Below, piece by piece: positions 46,369 through 55,356 of a DNA stretch of 64,000 nt (its first letter is position 1; every line of letters starts with the position of its first letter). Below the pieces are notes generated by a model. It saw only the letters and a list, made by a program, of their open reading frames with translations, ran no database searches and was not told where the DNA came from. This DNA comes from Tautonia sociabilis (GTDB lineage: Bacteria > Planctomycetota > Planctomycetia > Isosphaerales > Isosphaeraceae). Where the stretch lies: assembly GCF_003977685.1 (NCBI RefSeq), contig NZ_RYZH01000017.1:55350-119349 (forward strand), read 5' to 3'. The translations under genes were made by a program, and so were the position numbers.

Positions 46369-46507
46369 CCAAGCCGTCTGACCTGCGTGCCCGACTGGCG
46401 AGCGGTGTCCGCCTCGGGCCGGACGAGTTCGATCGAGGAAGGGTGGCGCCAGTGCAATCCACCAGCGCCACGAGCCCAGGGATCGTTCGCTCTCCGGTCG
46501 GCCTCCG

Positions 46508-49363
46508 TCAGCGTTGCCCGTTGGAGGCGGCGACCGCCTTCCGGGCCGCCGAGGCGGTGACGAGGTGGGGCAGCGCGGAGGCCCCGAGCGCGGCCTCGAC
46601 CAGTTCCTCTTGCTCGCGGTTGTGCACGGCGAGGGAGCCGGTGGCGGGGCTGGCGCTGGCGTCTCGGCCGACGTACTGGAAGCGGCGGCCGGTCAGTTCC
46701 TCCAGGCGAGGGGCGACGAAGGTCCAGCCGCCCATGTTCTGGGATTCCTCCTGAGCCCAGACCCACTCCGTCGCGTTCTCGAACCGGGCGAGGGCGGCCG
46801 AGAGGGCGTTGGCGGGGAAGGGGTAGAATTGCTCGAGGCGAACCAGGGCCACATCGTCCTTCTCGGAGGCCTCGCGGCGGGCGAGCAGGTCATAATAGAC
46901 CTTGCCGGAACAAAGCACCACGCGGCGGACCTTCTCCGGGGCGGCGATCGCCCCGTCGTCGAGCACCTCGTTGAAGCCGCCGGCGGTGAACTCCTCGACC
47001 GAAGAGACGCAGCGCTTGTGCCGCAGCAGGCTCTTGGGGGTCATCACCACCAGGGGCTTGCGGAAGGTGCGGCGGACCTGGCGGCGGAGCAGGTGGAAGT
47101 ACTGGGCGGGGGTCGTGCAGTTGACGACCTGCATGTTGTCTTCGGCGCAGAGTTGCAGGAACCGCTCCAGCCGGGCGCTGGAGTGTTCCGGCCCCTGTCC
47201 TTCATAGCCGTGCGGCAGCAGGAGGACAATGCCCGAGGCCCGCCCCCACTTGGACTCGCCGCTGGCGATGAACTGGTCGATGATCACCTGGGCGCCGTTG
47301 GCGAAGTCGCCGAACTGGGCCTCCCAGCAAATCAGCATGTGAGGAGAGTCGAGCGAGTAGCCGTAGTCGAAGCCGAGCACGGCGGCCTCGGAGAGCATGC
47401 TGTCGTAGACGCAGAACTCGGCCTGCTGCCCCGGAGCGATGTGGTTGAGGGGGTAGAACCGCTCGCCGGTCTGCACGTCGACGATCGAGGCGTGGCGCTG
47501 ACTGAAGGTGCCGCGGCGGCTGTCCTGGCCGCTCAGGCGGACCGGGGTGCCTTCCAGCAGCAGGGAGCCGAAGGCCAGGCCCTCGGCGAAGGCCCAGTCG
47601 ATCGGCCCGCCCTCCTGCAGGGCCTGCACGCGGGAGGAGAAGATGCGGTCGAGCTTCCGGTTGCGGGTGAAGCCCTCGGGCACGGCGGCCATGCGATCGG
47701 TGATCAGCGCCAGGCGGTCCCGGGGGACCCCGGTGTCGATCGGGGTCCAATCGTAGTTCGGCTGGAGCCCCTCCCACGGGCCCTTGAAGCCGGGCTGGAT
47801 CGGCTCGGGGGCCTCGGTGGCGTCGTGCACCTCCTTGTAAATCGCCTCGAGCTTCTCGCGGAAGGTCTCCTCCAGGGTGTCGGCTTCCTCCTGGGTCAGC
47901 TCGCCGGAATCGATCAGGTGACGGGTGTAGAGCTCCAGAACCGGCTTCTTCCGGCGGATCGCCTCGTACATCACCGGTTGGGTGAAGGCCGGCTCATCGC
48001 TCTCATTGTGGCCGTGCCGACGGTAGCAGACCATGTCGATCACGACATCCTGGCCGAACGTCTCGCGGAACTCGGTGGCCAGCTCGCCGACGTAGACAAC
48101 CGCCTCGGGGTCGTCGCCGTTGACGTGGAAGATGGGCACCTCGATCATCTTCGCCACGTCGGTGCAGTACCGGGTGGACCGCCCTTCCATCGGCGCCGTG
48201 GTGAAGCCGATCTGGTTGTTCACCACGATGTGGATCGTGCCGCCGGTCCGGTAGCCGGGCAGTTGCGACAGGTTCAGCGTCTCGGCCACCAGTCCCTGGC
48301 CGGCGAAGGCGGCGTCCCCGTGGATGAGGATCGGCAGGCCGAGCTTGCGGTCTCGATCCTTGAAGAGACGCTGCTTGGCACGCATCCTCCCCTCGACGAC
48401 CGGATCGACCGCCTCCAGATGGCTCGGATTGGCCGTCAGCGACAGATGCACCGAGTGACCATTGGCCGCCACATGGTCGGCCGAGAAGCCAAGGTGGTAC
48501 TTCACGTCGCCGTCTCCGGCGACGGTCTTGGGCATGTTCCCCTCGAACTCGTGGAAGATCATGCTGTACGGCTTGTTCAGGATGTTCGCCAGCACGTTCA
48601 GCCGACCGCGGTGCGGCATCCCCAGCACGATCTCCTTCACCCCGAAGGTCGCCGACCGTTCGACGATCGCGTCCAGCAGCGGGATGAGCATCTCCCCCCC
48701 TTCGAGCGAGAACCGCTTCTGCCCCACGTAACGCAGGTGCAGGAACGTCTCGAAGAGGCTGGCCGCGTTGAGCTTCCAGAGGATCCGGCGCTTCTTCTTC
48801 AGGTCGAAGCTCGGGTGGTTCCGCACCGGCTCCATCCGCTCCTGCAGCCAGGAGCGGATGCGCCGGTCGCGGATGTGCATGTACTCCACGCCGATGGTGC
48901 CGCAGTAGGTGCGCTTCAGGGCGTCGAGCAGCTCCCGCAGCGTCGCCTGCGGCGGCTCGAACATCCGGGTGAAGAACGGCCGGTCGAGGTGTTCCTCCCC
49001 CAGGCCGAACTCGGCCAGCTCCAGCGGGTCGTACGTCTCGCGCCGGCCGGCCAGGCGGAGGGGATCCAGGTCGGCCAGGTAGTGGCCCACCTCGCGGTAG
49101 GCATCGACCAGCCGCGTGACGGCCGCCTGGGCACGGGCGTTCTCCAGCGCCTCATCGTCGACGGCCGAGACCGAGGAGGACGGCGGCGCGGCCGCCCCCG
49201 GCGGCTGGGCCCCCGGCGGCGCGCCATCGATCCGGCCCAGCTCGAACCCCTCGAAGAAATGCCGCCACGACGCCTCCAGCGCGTCGGGGTCCCGCTGCCA
49301 GAGCAGGAAGTTTTCCTCGATCAGGTCCTGGTTCCAGCGATTGGCGACCGTCGAGCGATTCAT
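46508..49363 (-). CDS. sucA: 2-oxoglutarate dehydrogenase E1 component
   Basis: 951 residues, the usual SucA length. N-terminal ENFLLWQRDPDALEASWRHFFEGFE is the E1 leader that recruits E2. Thiamine-diphosphate region signatures: EIVLGMPHRGRLNVLANIL, HGDAAFAGQG, GGTIHIVVNNQIGFTT, VCYRRHGHNESDEPAFTQP. The C-terminal half contains the transketolase-like pyrimidine domain (FCVYDSMLSEAAVLGFDYGYS). It decarboxylates 2-oxoglutarate in the TCA cycle, passing succinyl to SucB. No sucB or lpd flanks it, so the complex genes are dispersed. Start 49363 chosen for length and domain. Confidence 0.97.
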   Translation of the reverse strand: MNRSTVANRWNQDLIEENFLLWQRDPDALEASWRHFFEGFELGRIDGAPPGAQPPGAAAPPSSSVSAVDDEALENARAQAAVTRLVDAYREVGHYLADLDPLRLAGRRETYDPLELAEFGLGEEHLDRPFFTRMFEPPQATLRELLDALKRTYCGTIGVEYMHIRDRRIRSWLQERMEPVRNHPSFDLKKKRRILWKLNAASLFETFLHLRYVGQKRFSLEGGEMLIPLLDAIVERSATFGVKEIVLGMPHRGRLNVLANILNKPYSMIFHEFEGNMPKTVAGDGDVKYHLGFSADHVAANGHSVHLSLTANPSHLEAVDPVVEGRMRAKQRLFKDRDRKLGLPILIHGDAAFAGQGLVAETLNLSQLPGYRTGGTIHIVVNNQIGFTTAPMEGRSTRYCTDVAKMIEVPIFHVNGDDPEAVVYVGELATEFRETFGQDVVIDMVCYRRHGHNESDEPAFTQPVMYEAIRRKKPVLELYTRHLIDSGELTQEEADTLEETFREKLEAIYKEVHDATEAPEPIQPGFKGPWEGLQPNYDWTPIDTGVPRDRLALITDRMAAVPEGFTRNRKLDRIFSSRVQALQEGGPIDWAFAEGLAFGSLLLEGTPVRLSGQDSRRGTFSQRHASIVDVQTGERFYPLNHIAPGQQAEFCVYDSMLSEAAVLGFDYGYSLDSPHMLICWEAQFGDFANGAQVIIDQFIASGESKWGRASGIVLLLPHGYEGQGPEHSSARLERFLQLCAEDNMQVVNCTTPAQYFHLLRRQVRRTFRKPLVVMTPKSLLRHKRCVSSVEEFTAGGFNEVLDDGAIAAPEKVRRVVLCSGKVYYDLLARREASEKDDVALVRLEQFYPFPANALSAALARFENATEWVWAQEESQNMGGWTFVAPRLEELTGRRFQYVGRDASASPATGSLAVHNREQEELVEAALGASALPHLVTASAARKAVAASNGQR

Positions 49364-49890
49364 CGCAGCTTGTCTCACCTTCGGGCGCGGCGGTCGCGGC
49401 GGCTCGCGACGCGGCCCGGCCCCGAGTTCCAGCCGAGGAGCCGGCGAAAAACGACGGATCGATCCCTCGCGCGACGACGCGGGGAAGTCGGGCCCGATCC
49501 TTCGGGTCGCTTCCATCCTACCCGAACAGTCGAACCACCCATATCCCGATCCGTCGTCAACACCCAACTCACCCCGGAGACGATCCTGCCCCCTTCCCTC
49601 CAGCTCAAGTATAGGAATTCCACCCCCGCAAGGCAGCCAACCTCCCTCCCAGCCCGGGTTTTTCCCGATCCCCCCCGGCCCGAGCCGGCCAGCCGGCCGC
49701 TCCCCTTCCCGACCCCGCCCGAAGGCGGTACAATACGCCCCTTCGCCAGGGAAACCGGATCGAAAGCACCGGGCACGTGGCCCGGTCCCGGCCACCGGCG
49801 GATCGTCCAGCCGAGCCGAGCCGACCTCCCCGACCGGCCCCCGCCGGCCCGGGAGCGATCGCTCCACCCGGCCGAGAGCCCGACCGAACC
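49364..49890. other. Divergent region between sucA and rplU
   Basis: 527 bases. It contains a candidate -10 TACAAT (49729-49734) 157 bases before rplU, and must also hold the sucA promoter. No gene seen. Confidence 0.5.
49729..49734 (+). promoter_or_regulatory. Candidate -10 element of rplU
   Basis: TACAAT in a GC-rich setting, followed by ACGCC; -35 weak (CTTCCC at the right distance). Confidence 0.3.
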
Positions 49891-50208
49891 ATGTACGCCA
49901 TCTTCGAGGACGGCAGCCACCAGTTCCGCGCCCGAGAGGGGGACCTCATCACCGTCGACCGCCGCGACGGCGACGACGGCGACGAGATCGTCTTCGACAA
50001 GGTCCTCCTCCTGGCCGGCACCGACGGCGAGCCGACCATCGGCACCCCCCTGGTCGCCGGCGCCAAGGTTGTCGCCAAGGTCGTCCGCCAGTTCCGCGCG
50101 AAGAAGATCGTCATTCGCAAGTTCCGACGGCGCAAGGGCTACCGCCGCAAGCGCGGCCACCGGCAATCCTACACCACCGTCCAGATCACCCGCATCCAGC
50201 CCTCCTAA
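49891..50208 (+). CDS. rplU: 50S ribosomal protein L21
   Basis: 105 residues, normal L21 length. MYAIFEDGSHQFRAREGD, the conserved middle VAKVVRQFRAKKIVIRKFRRRKGYRRKRGHRQ, and YTTVQITRI are diagnostic. L21 binds 23S rRNA in the large subunit. The expected neighbour rpmA (L27) does not follow: the next plus-strand gene is nrdJ and a terminator lies in between. No strong ribosome binding site before the ATG at 49891, which is unremarkable in this organism. Confidence 0.97.
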   Translation: MYAIFEDGSHQFRAREGDLITVDRRDGDDGDEIVFDKVLLLAGTDGEPTIGTPLVAGAKVVAKVVRQFRAKKIVIRKFRRRKGYRRKRGHRQSYTTVQITRIQPS

Positions 50209-50240
50209 GCCCCCCTGGGGCTCCCGCATCGCCTATCTTG

Positions 50241-50279
50241 GCCGTCTTGAGCGGACCGATCCGCCCGAGACGGCTTTTT
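50241..50279 (+). terminator. Intrinsic terminator of rplU
   Basis: GCCGTCT (50241-50247) pairs with AGACGGC (50268-50274), with an inner stem GCGGA/TCCGC, followed by TTTTT at 50275-50279. It starts 32 bases after the rplU stop. The clearest terminator in the window. Confidence 0.92.
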
Positions 50280-50673
50280 CATGCGCCTCAAGCCTGATCC
50301 AGGCCCCGGCCGATCACCGGGATAGGCCCGCCAAGGGCGCAGGCCACGCAATCGCGCCAGGTCGGTCCCGGCCATTCTCCACTTTTCGCAGAACCCCTGG
50401 CCGTCGAGAATTCGCGCGCAACAATTACCCTTCGGCGGCGCCCGAGTCGCTGCCAACCGGGCGTCCGCCGGGCCTCGGCGACGCCTCCAGACGTCGGCCT
50501 GGCGTTTCTACGGCCGGGCCCTCCCCCCACCGGGACGACACAACCGGCCGGTCCATCGCGTCGCCAAACGAACACGATGAACTTTTGTCACGGAATACGC
50601 TTGACCGGCCGAACCGTAAGCGGGTAAACCACCAATCGGGGCGATCGATCGAGATCATAGGCGGAGGCCGGCG
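50280..50673. other. Leader region of nrdJ
   Basis: 394 bases before the B12-dependent reductase gene. I looked for a cobalamin riboswitch B12 box and did not find one. TTGACC at 50601-50606 is a possible -35, without a convincing -10. Confidence 0.4.
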
Positions 50674-53600
50674 ATGGCGACCGTGGATCATCGGGATGCG
50701 ACCGAGCAGGAGCGGGGCCGGGCGGGAGCGGGCCGGGGCATGGTCGTGCCGCGGGTCTTCAGCACGGAGGGCATCTCCCCCTTCGACCAGGTCGACTGGG
50801 AGGAGCGCACCGCCGCGATCAAGGACGAGCGCGGGCGGGTCATCTTCGAGCAGACCGGCTGCGAGGTCCCCCGGTCCTGGAGCCAGTTGGCCACCAACGT
50901 CGTCGTCAGCAAGTACTTCTACGGCGAGGTCAACACCCCCGAGCGCGAGACCAGCGTCCGCCAGCTGATCCACCGCGTCACCCGCACCATCACCGACTGG
51001 GGCAAGGCCGACGGCTACTTCGCCTCCGACGCCGATGCCGAGGCCTTCTACGACGAGCTCTCCGCCCTCTGCCTCAACCAGGTCGGCTCGTTCAACTCCC
51101 CGGTCTGGTTCAACGTCGGGCTGTACCACCAGCACGGCGTCACCGGAGCGGCCAACAACTACCGCTGGGACGAGGACACCCGCACCGTCGTCGAGGTCGA
51201 CGACGCCTACAAGTACCCCCAGGGCTCGGCCTGCTTCATCCAGTCCGTGTCCGACGACATGGAAGGGATCATGCGCCTGGCCCACGCCGAGGCCATGCTC
51301 TTCAAGTTCGGCTCCGGCACCGGCACCGATCTGTCCACCCTCCGCTCCAGCCGAGAGAAGCTCTCCGGCGGCGGCAAGCCCTCCGGGCCGGTCAGCTTCA
51401 TGAGGGTCTACGACGCGGTGGCCAGCGTCGTGAAGTCCGGCGGCAAGACCCGACGCGCCGCCAAGATGCAGACCCTCAAGTGCTGGCACCCCGACATCCT
51501 CGAGTTCATCACCGCCAAGACCAACGAGGAACGCAAGGCCCAGGCCCTCATCCGACAAGGCTACGACGCCAACTTCAACGGCGAAGCCTACTCCTCGGTC
51601 CTCTTCCAGAACGCGAACCTCTCGGTCCGAGTCACCGACGCCTTCCTCCGCGCCGCCGTCAACGACGAGGAGTGGACCACCCGCGCCGTCACCACCGGAC
51701 GGCCCATGGACACCTACCGCGCCAAGGACCTCCTCGACAGCATCGCCGAGGGAACCTGGATCTGCGGCGACCCCGGCGTCCAGTACGAGGACACCATCCA
51801 GAAGTGGCACACCTGCCCGAACACGGCGCCGATCAACTCGTCGAACCCGTGCTCGGAATACATGTTCCTCGATGATAGCGCCTGCAACCTCGCCTCGATC
51901 AACCTGATGAAGTTCCGCCGAGACGACGGCTCCTTCGACACCGATCGCTTCCGGGCCGCCTGCCGGATCTTCATCACCGCCCAGGAGATCCTGGTCGACC
52001 ACGTCAGCTACCCGACCCCCAAGATCGCCGAGAACAGCCACAAGTTCCGCCCCCTGGGCCTCGGCTACGCCAACCTCGGCGCCCTGATCATGTCCACCGG
52101 CCGGCCGTACGACTCGGCCGAGGGCCGCGCCCTGGCCGGGGCGATCACCGCCATCATGCACGGCGAGGCCTACCGCACCAGCGCTGAGCACGCCGGCCGC
52201 CTCGGCCCCTTCGAAGGGTTCCCGATCAACCGAGAGCCGATGCTCCGCGTCATGGAAATGCACCGAGACGCCGTCGAGGCCATCGACCCCAGCTGCCCCG
52301 ACGCCCTGCTGGCCGAGGCCCGCACGGTCTGGGACGAATGCCTCGCCCTCGGCCGCCAGCACGGCTACCGCAACAGCCAGGTCACCGTGCTCGCCCCCAC
52401 CGGCACCATCGCCTTCATGATGGACTGCGACACCACCGGCATCGAACCCGATATCGCCCTGGTCAAGTACAAGAGCCTCGCCGGCGGCGGCATGCTCAAG
52501 ATCGTCAACCGCACCGTGCCGATGGCCCTGAAGACCCTCGGCTACGACGAGCCGGTCATCCGCGGCATCCTCGACTACATCGACGAGCACGACACGATCG
52601 AGGGCGCCCCCGGCCTCAACGATGACCACCTCCCCGTCTTCGACTGCGCCTTCCCCCCCCGCAACGGCCAGCGGGCGATCCCCTGGCAAGGGCACGTCCG
52701 CATGATGGCCGCCGCCCAGCCGTTCCTCTCCGGCGCCATCTCCAAGACGGTGAACATGCCCCGAGAGGCCACCGTCGCCGACATCCGAGAGGCCTACCTC
52801 GAAGGCTGGCGGCTCGGCCTGAAGGCCCTGGCCATCTACCGAGACGGCTCGAAGGAGTCGCAGCCGGTCAGCACCTCCAGCGAGGAGCAAAAGGCCGCCG
52901 CCGAGCTGGCCAAGGCCAAGTCGGACCTGGAGAAGGCCTGGAACGAGATCAACGCCGCCCGAGCCGCCCTGGACGCCGACCGCGATCGCCTCGAACGCGA
53001 GCGGGCCGGCGCCGCCCGCCCCGCCGCCGCCGCCACCACCCCGGCGAAGGTCGGCGGCCGTCCCGCCGAGATCGGCCCCCCCCGCCGCGAGCGCCTGCCC
53101 GACACCCGGCGCAGCATGACCCACAAGTTCGACATCCAGGGGCACGAGGGCTACATCAACGTCGGCTTCTACGACGACGGCCGCCCCGGCGAGCTGTTCA
53201 TCACGATGGCCAAGGAAGGCTCGACCGTCGGCGGCCTGATGGACGTCATCGGCACGCTCGTCTCCATGGGCTTGCAGTACGGCGTGCCGCTGGAGGTCTT
53301 CGTCAACAAGTTCGCCCACAGCCGCTTCGAGCCGGCCGGGTTCACCAAGAACCCCGACATCCCGATCGCCAAGAGCGTCACAGACTACATCTTCCGCTGG
53401 CTCGGCATCCAGTTCATCCCCGGCTACCGAGAGGCCAACACCCCCCGCCGCGACGGCGTCGAGCCCACCTCCCCGATCACCGTCTCCCCCGCTCCCACCC
53501 CCGCGCTGGCCGCCCCCTCCCCGGCCCAGCCCGACCTCGACGACCCCACCACGCCCGCCGCTCCGCTCATCAAGACCAACGGCCACCGCACCGCCTCGAT

Positions 53601-53814
53601 GCGCGACCTCGAGGAGGCCGAGGCCACCGGCCACGCCCTCCCCGGCACCGACGCCGCCGTCCCCTCCCACGAGGTCGGCCTCGGCATCCAGCAGCAGGAG
53701 TTCGCCCGCTTCCAGTCCGACGCCCCCTCCTGCGACAACTGCGGCGCCCTCACCGTCCGCTGCGGCACCTGCTACCGCTGCTTCAACTGCGGCAACTCGA
53801 TGGGATGCTCCTGA
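50674..53814 (+). CDS. nrdJ: Vitamin B12-dependent (class II) ribonucleoside-diphosphate reductase
   Basis: 1046 residues. It reduces ribonucleotides to deoxyribonucleotides with adenosylcobalamin and a thiyl radical. Visible blocks: YPQGSACFIQSVSDDMEGIM with the redox Cys, FKFGSGTGTDLSTLR, the catalytic N-P-C-S-E in INSSNPCSEYMFLDDSACNLAS, LAPTGTIAFMMDCDTTGIEPD, and the C-terminal zinc-ribbon-like CDNCGALTVRCGTCYRCFNCG. Between residues about 735 and 780 a charged helical segment reads as a coiled coil, followed by a Pro/Ala linker and a conserved C-terminal domain at about 805-930. The start is ATG 50674 with GCGGAGG upstream. It is followed by a hairpin and then the low-GC island. Confidence 0.97.
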   Translation: MATVDHRDATEQERGRAGAGRGMVVPRVFSTEGISPFDQVDWEERTAAIKDERGRVIFEQTGCEVPRSWSQLATNVVVSKYFYGEVNTPERETSVRQLIHRVTRTITDWGKADGYFASDADAEAFYDELSALCLNQVGSFNSPVWFNVGLYHQHGVTGAANNYRWDEDTRTVVEVDDAYKYPQGSACFIQSVSDDMEGIMRLAHAEAMLFKFGSGTGTDLSTLRSSREKLSGGGKPSGPVSFMRVYDAVASVVKSGGKTRRAAKMQTLKCWHPDILEFITAKTNEERKAQALIRQGYDANFNGEAYSSVLFQNANLSVRVTDAFLRAAVNDEEWTTRAVTTGRPMDTYRAKDLLDSIAEGTWICGDPGVQYEDTIQKWHTCPNTAPINSSNPCSEYMFLDDSACNLASINLMKFRRDDGSFDTDRFRAACRIFITAQEILVDHVSYPTPKIAENSHKFRPLGLGYANLGALIMSTGRPYDSAEGRALAGAITAIMHGEAYRTSAEHAGRLGPFEGFPINREPMLRVMEMHRDAVEAIDPSCPDALLAEARTVWDECLALGRQHGYRNSQVTVLAPTGTIAFMMDCDTTGIEPDIALVKYKSLAGGGMLKIVNRTVPMALKTLGYDEPVIRGILDYIDEHDTIEGAPGLNDDHLPVFDCAFPPRNGQRAIPWQGHVRMMAAAQPFLSGAISKTVNMPREATVADIREAYLEGWRLGLKALAIYRDGSKESQPVSTSSEEQKAAAELAKAKSDLEKAWNEINAARAALDADRDRLERERAGAARPAAAATTPAKVGGRPAEIGPPRRERLPDTRRSMTHKFDIQGHEGYINVGFYDDGRPGELFITMAKEGSTVGGLMDVIGTLVSMGLQYGVPLEVFVNKFAHSRFEPAGFTKNPDIPIAKSVTDYIFRWLGIQFIPGYREANTPRRDGVEPTSPITVSPAPTPALAAPSPAQPDLDDPTTPAAPLIKTNGHRTASMRDLEEAEATGHALPGTDAAVPSHEVGLGIQQQEFARFQSDAPSCDNCGALTVRCGTCYRCFNCGNSMGCS

Positions 53815-53884
53815 GCCCCCTCATCGCCCGCTGCACCATGCAAGCCGACCCATGCTGACTCTCGCTGATCCCTGCTGACCCTCC

Positions 53885-53904
53885 GGGGGGCGACGCCGCC
53901 CCCC
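53885..53904 (+). terminator. Hairpin after nrdJ
   Basis: GGGGGGCG (53885-53892) and CGCCCCCC (53897-53904), 8-bp perfect stem, 4-base loop, 70 bases after the stop. No U-tract. Confidence 0.55.
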
Positions 53905-53915
53905 TCCCCGCAATG

Positions 53916-53990
53916 CGACCCGCGGGGCCCGCACTTCGCGTGCCCCGCACGCCACCCCTAGGACTCCGCCCACGCGCGCCCCGCGGGTCG
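53916..53990. repeat. 13-base inverted repeat at the edge of the low-GC island
   Basis: CGACCCGCGGGGC (53916-53928) is repeated inverted as GCCCCGCGGGTCG (53978-53990), 49 bases apart, just before base composition drops. Could be a large hairpin or part of an insertion boundary. Confidence 0.6.
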
Positions 53991-54051
53991 ACTTTCTCGT
54001 TCCAGTGTTCTACTGATTTACTGAGGAAGGTCGCTATCGGCCTAGCAAACG

Positions 54052-55109
54052 ATGACGACTGGCACCCAGAACAGTTCCGACCACTCCAAGCCGAATGTCA
54101 CGTTCATTGAGCAGAATGCGCCGGTTGATGAGTATGGCCGTGCTCTTTATGCCGTTGCGAGATCTGTATTGAGAGCACTTATTGATTCGCTTTCTGATGA
54201 AGATCTTGCGGATCTGAACACTCCGTTAGATCAAGTTCGGATGAGGCAACTCGCAAAGGTAGCCAGGCTCGAACGTGACAAGGGCATGAGAGGCGATGGG
54301 TTTGAGTGGGCAGTTCATGAGGCTATTTTGGGATTGGAGCCAAAGGTTGTCGATCCTATAGCGGTCGCATTGCGGCGCGCGTCAAAACAAGTTAAAGACG
54401 CCGCTCCGACGTCTGTGATGTTTGGCTACGAAAGAGCCGAGTATCTAGGTTTTTTGGATGCGGTTATCGACGAAGCTGGCACTGAGTCCTACTTGTTGCC
54501 TGAGGGACGCGGAAGACCCTTTCACTTTGCCCATGGGTCAGCAAAGCAGCGGAAGGGCACCTTGCCGAGCCCCATTTGCCAAATCGCATTCAAAAGATCT
54601 GGAAAACAGATTTGTTTCTGTCTACTCAAGAGGATCAACGATACTTTGCGGCCACGGTAAAGTCCAATTATTCGCAGCTAGAGGGAGGAAGGGGGCTTAG
54701 GATTGGTATTGTACCAGAGTCTACCGTGATAGGAAATCGCGCAGGCATAAAATACAACGACCAACACAAACTATGGGTCGTGACGCTCGACGATCCTAAC
54801 GGATTTATGGGACTGTTCAATGACGCTTATCACGCGGTTGCCCGCGCCATATGCACTCTTGGAAAACAACAGCCTCCACCCTATTTCACCAAGCCCAGCG
54901 CCAAAGGGGAAAAAGTTCAAAAACAATTAGAGAAATATCCAGACGCGAAGGTGTTCGATATTGAATCTGCACTGGATGAAGCCGCCCAGCAAGATCTTGT
55001 TTCTTCCAATAAAAAACTTGTAAGCGTGAATGCGCCACATTGGCTTCATATTAAAGAAATGTCTCCAAAAATCATTTCTCCAAAACCAAAGTTTGTAAAA
55101 CTGGATTAG
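54052..55109 (+). pseudogene. Frameshifted, low-GC gene with PD-(D/E)XK-nuclease-like features
   Basis: The only markedly lower-GC gene in the window, roughly 45-50% by eye against about 70% around it. The first frame (54052 to about 54540) encodes residues reaching TESYLLPEGRGRPFHFAHG. A continuation in the -1 frame (about 54543-55109) begins KAAEGHLAEPHLPNRIQKIW and runs to a stop. The joined product would be about 350 residues. GDGFEWAVHEAIL supplies a Glu in a helix, WKTDLFLSTQED an Asp on a strand, and YFAATVKSN a strand ending V-K. This E-D-(x)K spacing is that of PD-(D/E)XK nucleases, which include restriction enzymes. That assignment is inference. The shift lies near 54540, with no obvious slippery heptamer, so real decay or a sequencing error are both possible. 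Confidence 0.6.
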
Positions 55110-55316
55110 ATCATAGGCAAATGACAATGGAAGTCCTTCCTCGCCAGGTCTTGGCAAAATGGGCGGTGGGGTGGCTGGAGTCGTGGCGACCTCAGCACGG
55201 AACGCCTTCGCCAAAGCGGCGCACCAGGCAGAGCATCGGCCAGTCCCAGAGCGGAAGGCGTCGTCTGGTCAATTCGCCAGGCTTGGGAACCGCCATCTGA
55301 TTGTCAGGCCTGCCTC

Positions 55317-55339
55317 GCTGGGGTCGACACGACCCCAGC
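55317..55339. repeat. Short palindromic hairpin, copy 2 of GGGGTCG/CGACCCC element
   Basis: GCTGGGGTCG, loop ACA, CGACCCCAGC: 10-bp perfect stem. Core identical to 19724-19740. It abuts the stop of the decayed thioredoxin-like gene. Confidence 0.75.
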
Positions 55340-55356
55340 CGTCCCGACGACTCGGA

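Larger units (their letters stand above)
45760..46507. other. Long intergenic region with C-tract and hairpin
   Basis: 748 bases between the cytochrome gene and sucA, both on the minus strand. It contains a C19-G4 tract and a two-stem hairpin, listed separately. The right half (46200-46350) is less GC-rich than its surroundings, which may mark older inserted DNA. No gene with a recognisable domain. Confidence 0.6.

Noticed and set aside
45760..46507. tRNA or other structured RNA gene
   Set aside because: No cloverleaf-like arms with conserved T-loop were found; only the hairpin at 46317-46368 stands out.
50280..50673. Cobalamin riboswitch before nrdJ
   Set aside because: I did not find a B12-box-like conserved segment; the 394-base leader has no clear paired domains by eye.
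46514..50968. A 1484-codon open frame on the plus strand
   Set aside because: Antisense to sucA and overlapping rplU in the wrong frame; no domain.
50425..53670. A 1081-codon open frame on the minus strand
   Set aside because: Antisense to nrdJ, Gly/Val/Asp-rich shadow typical of high-GC DNA.
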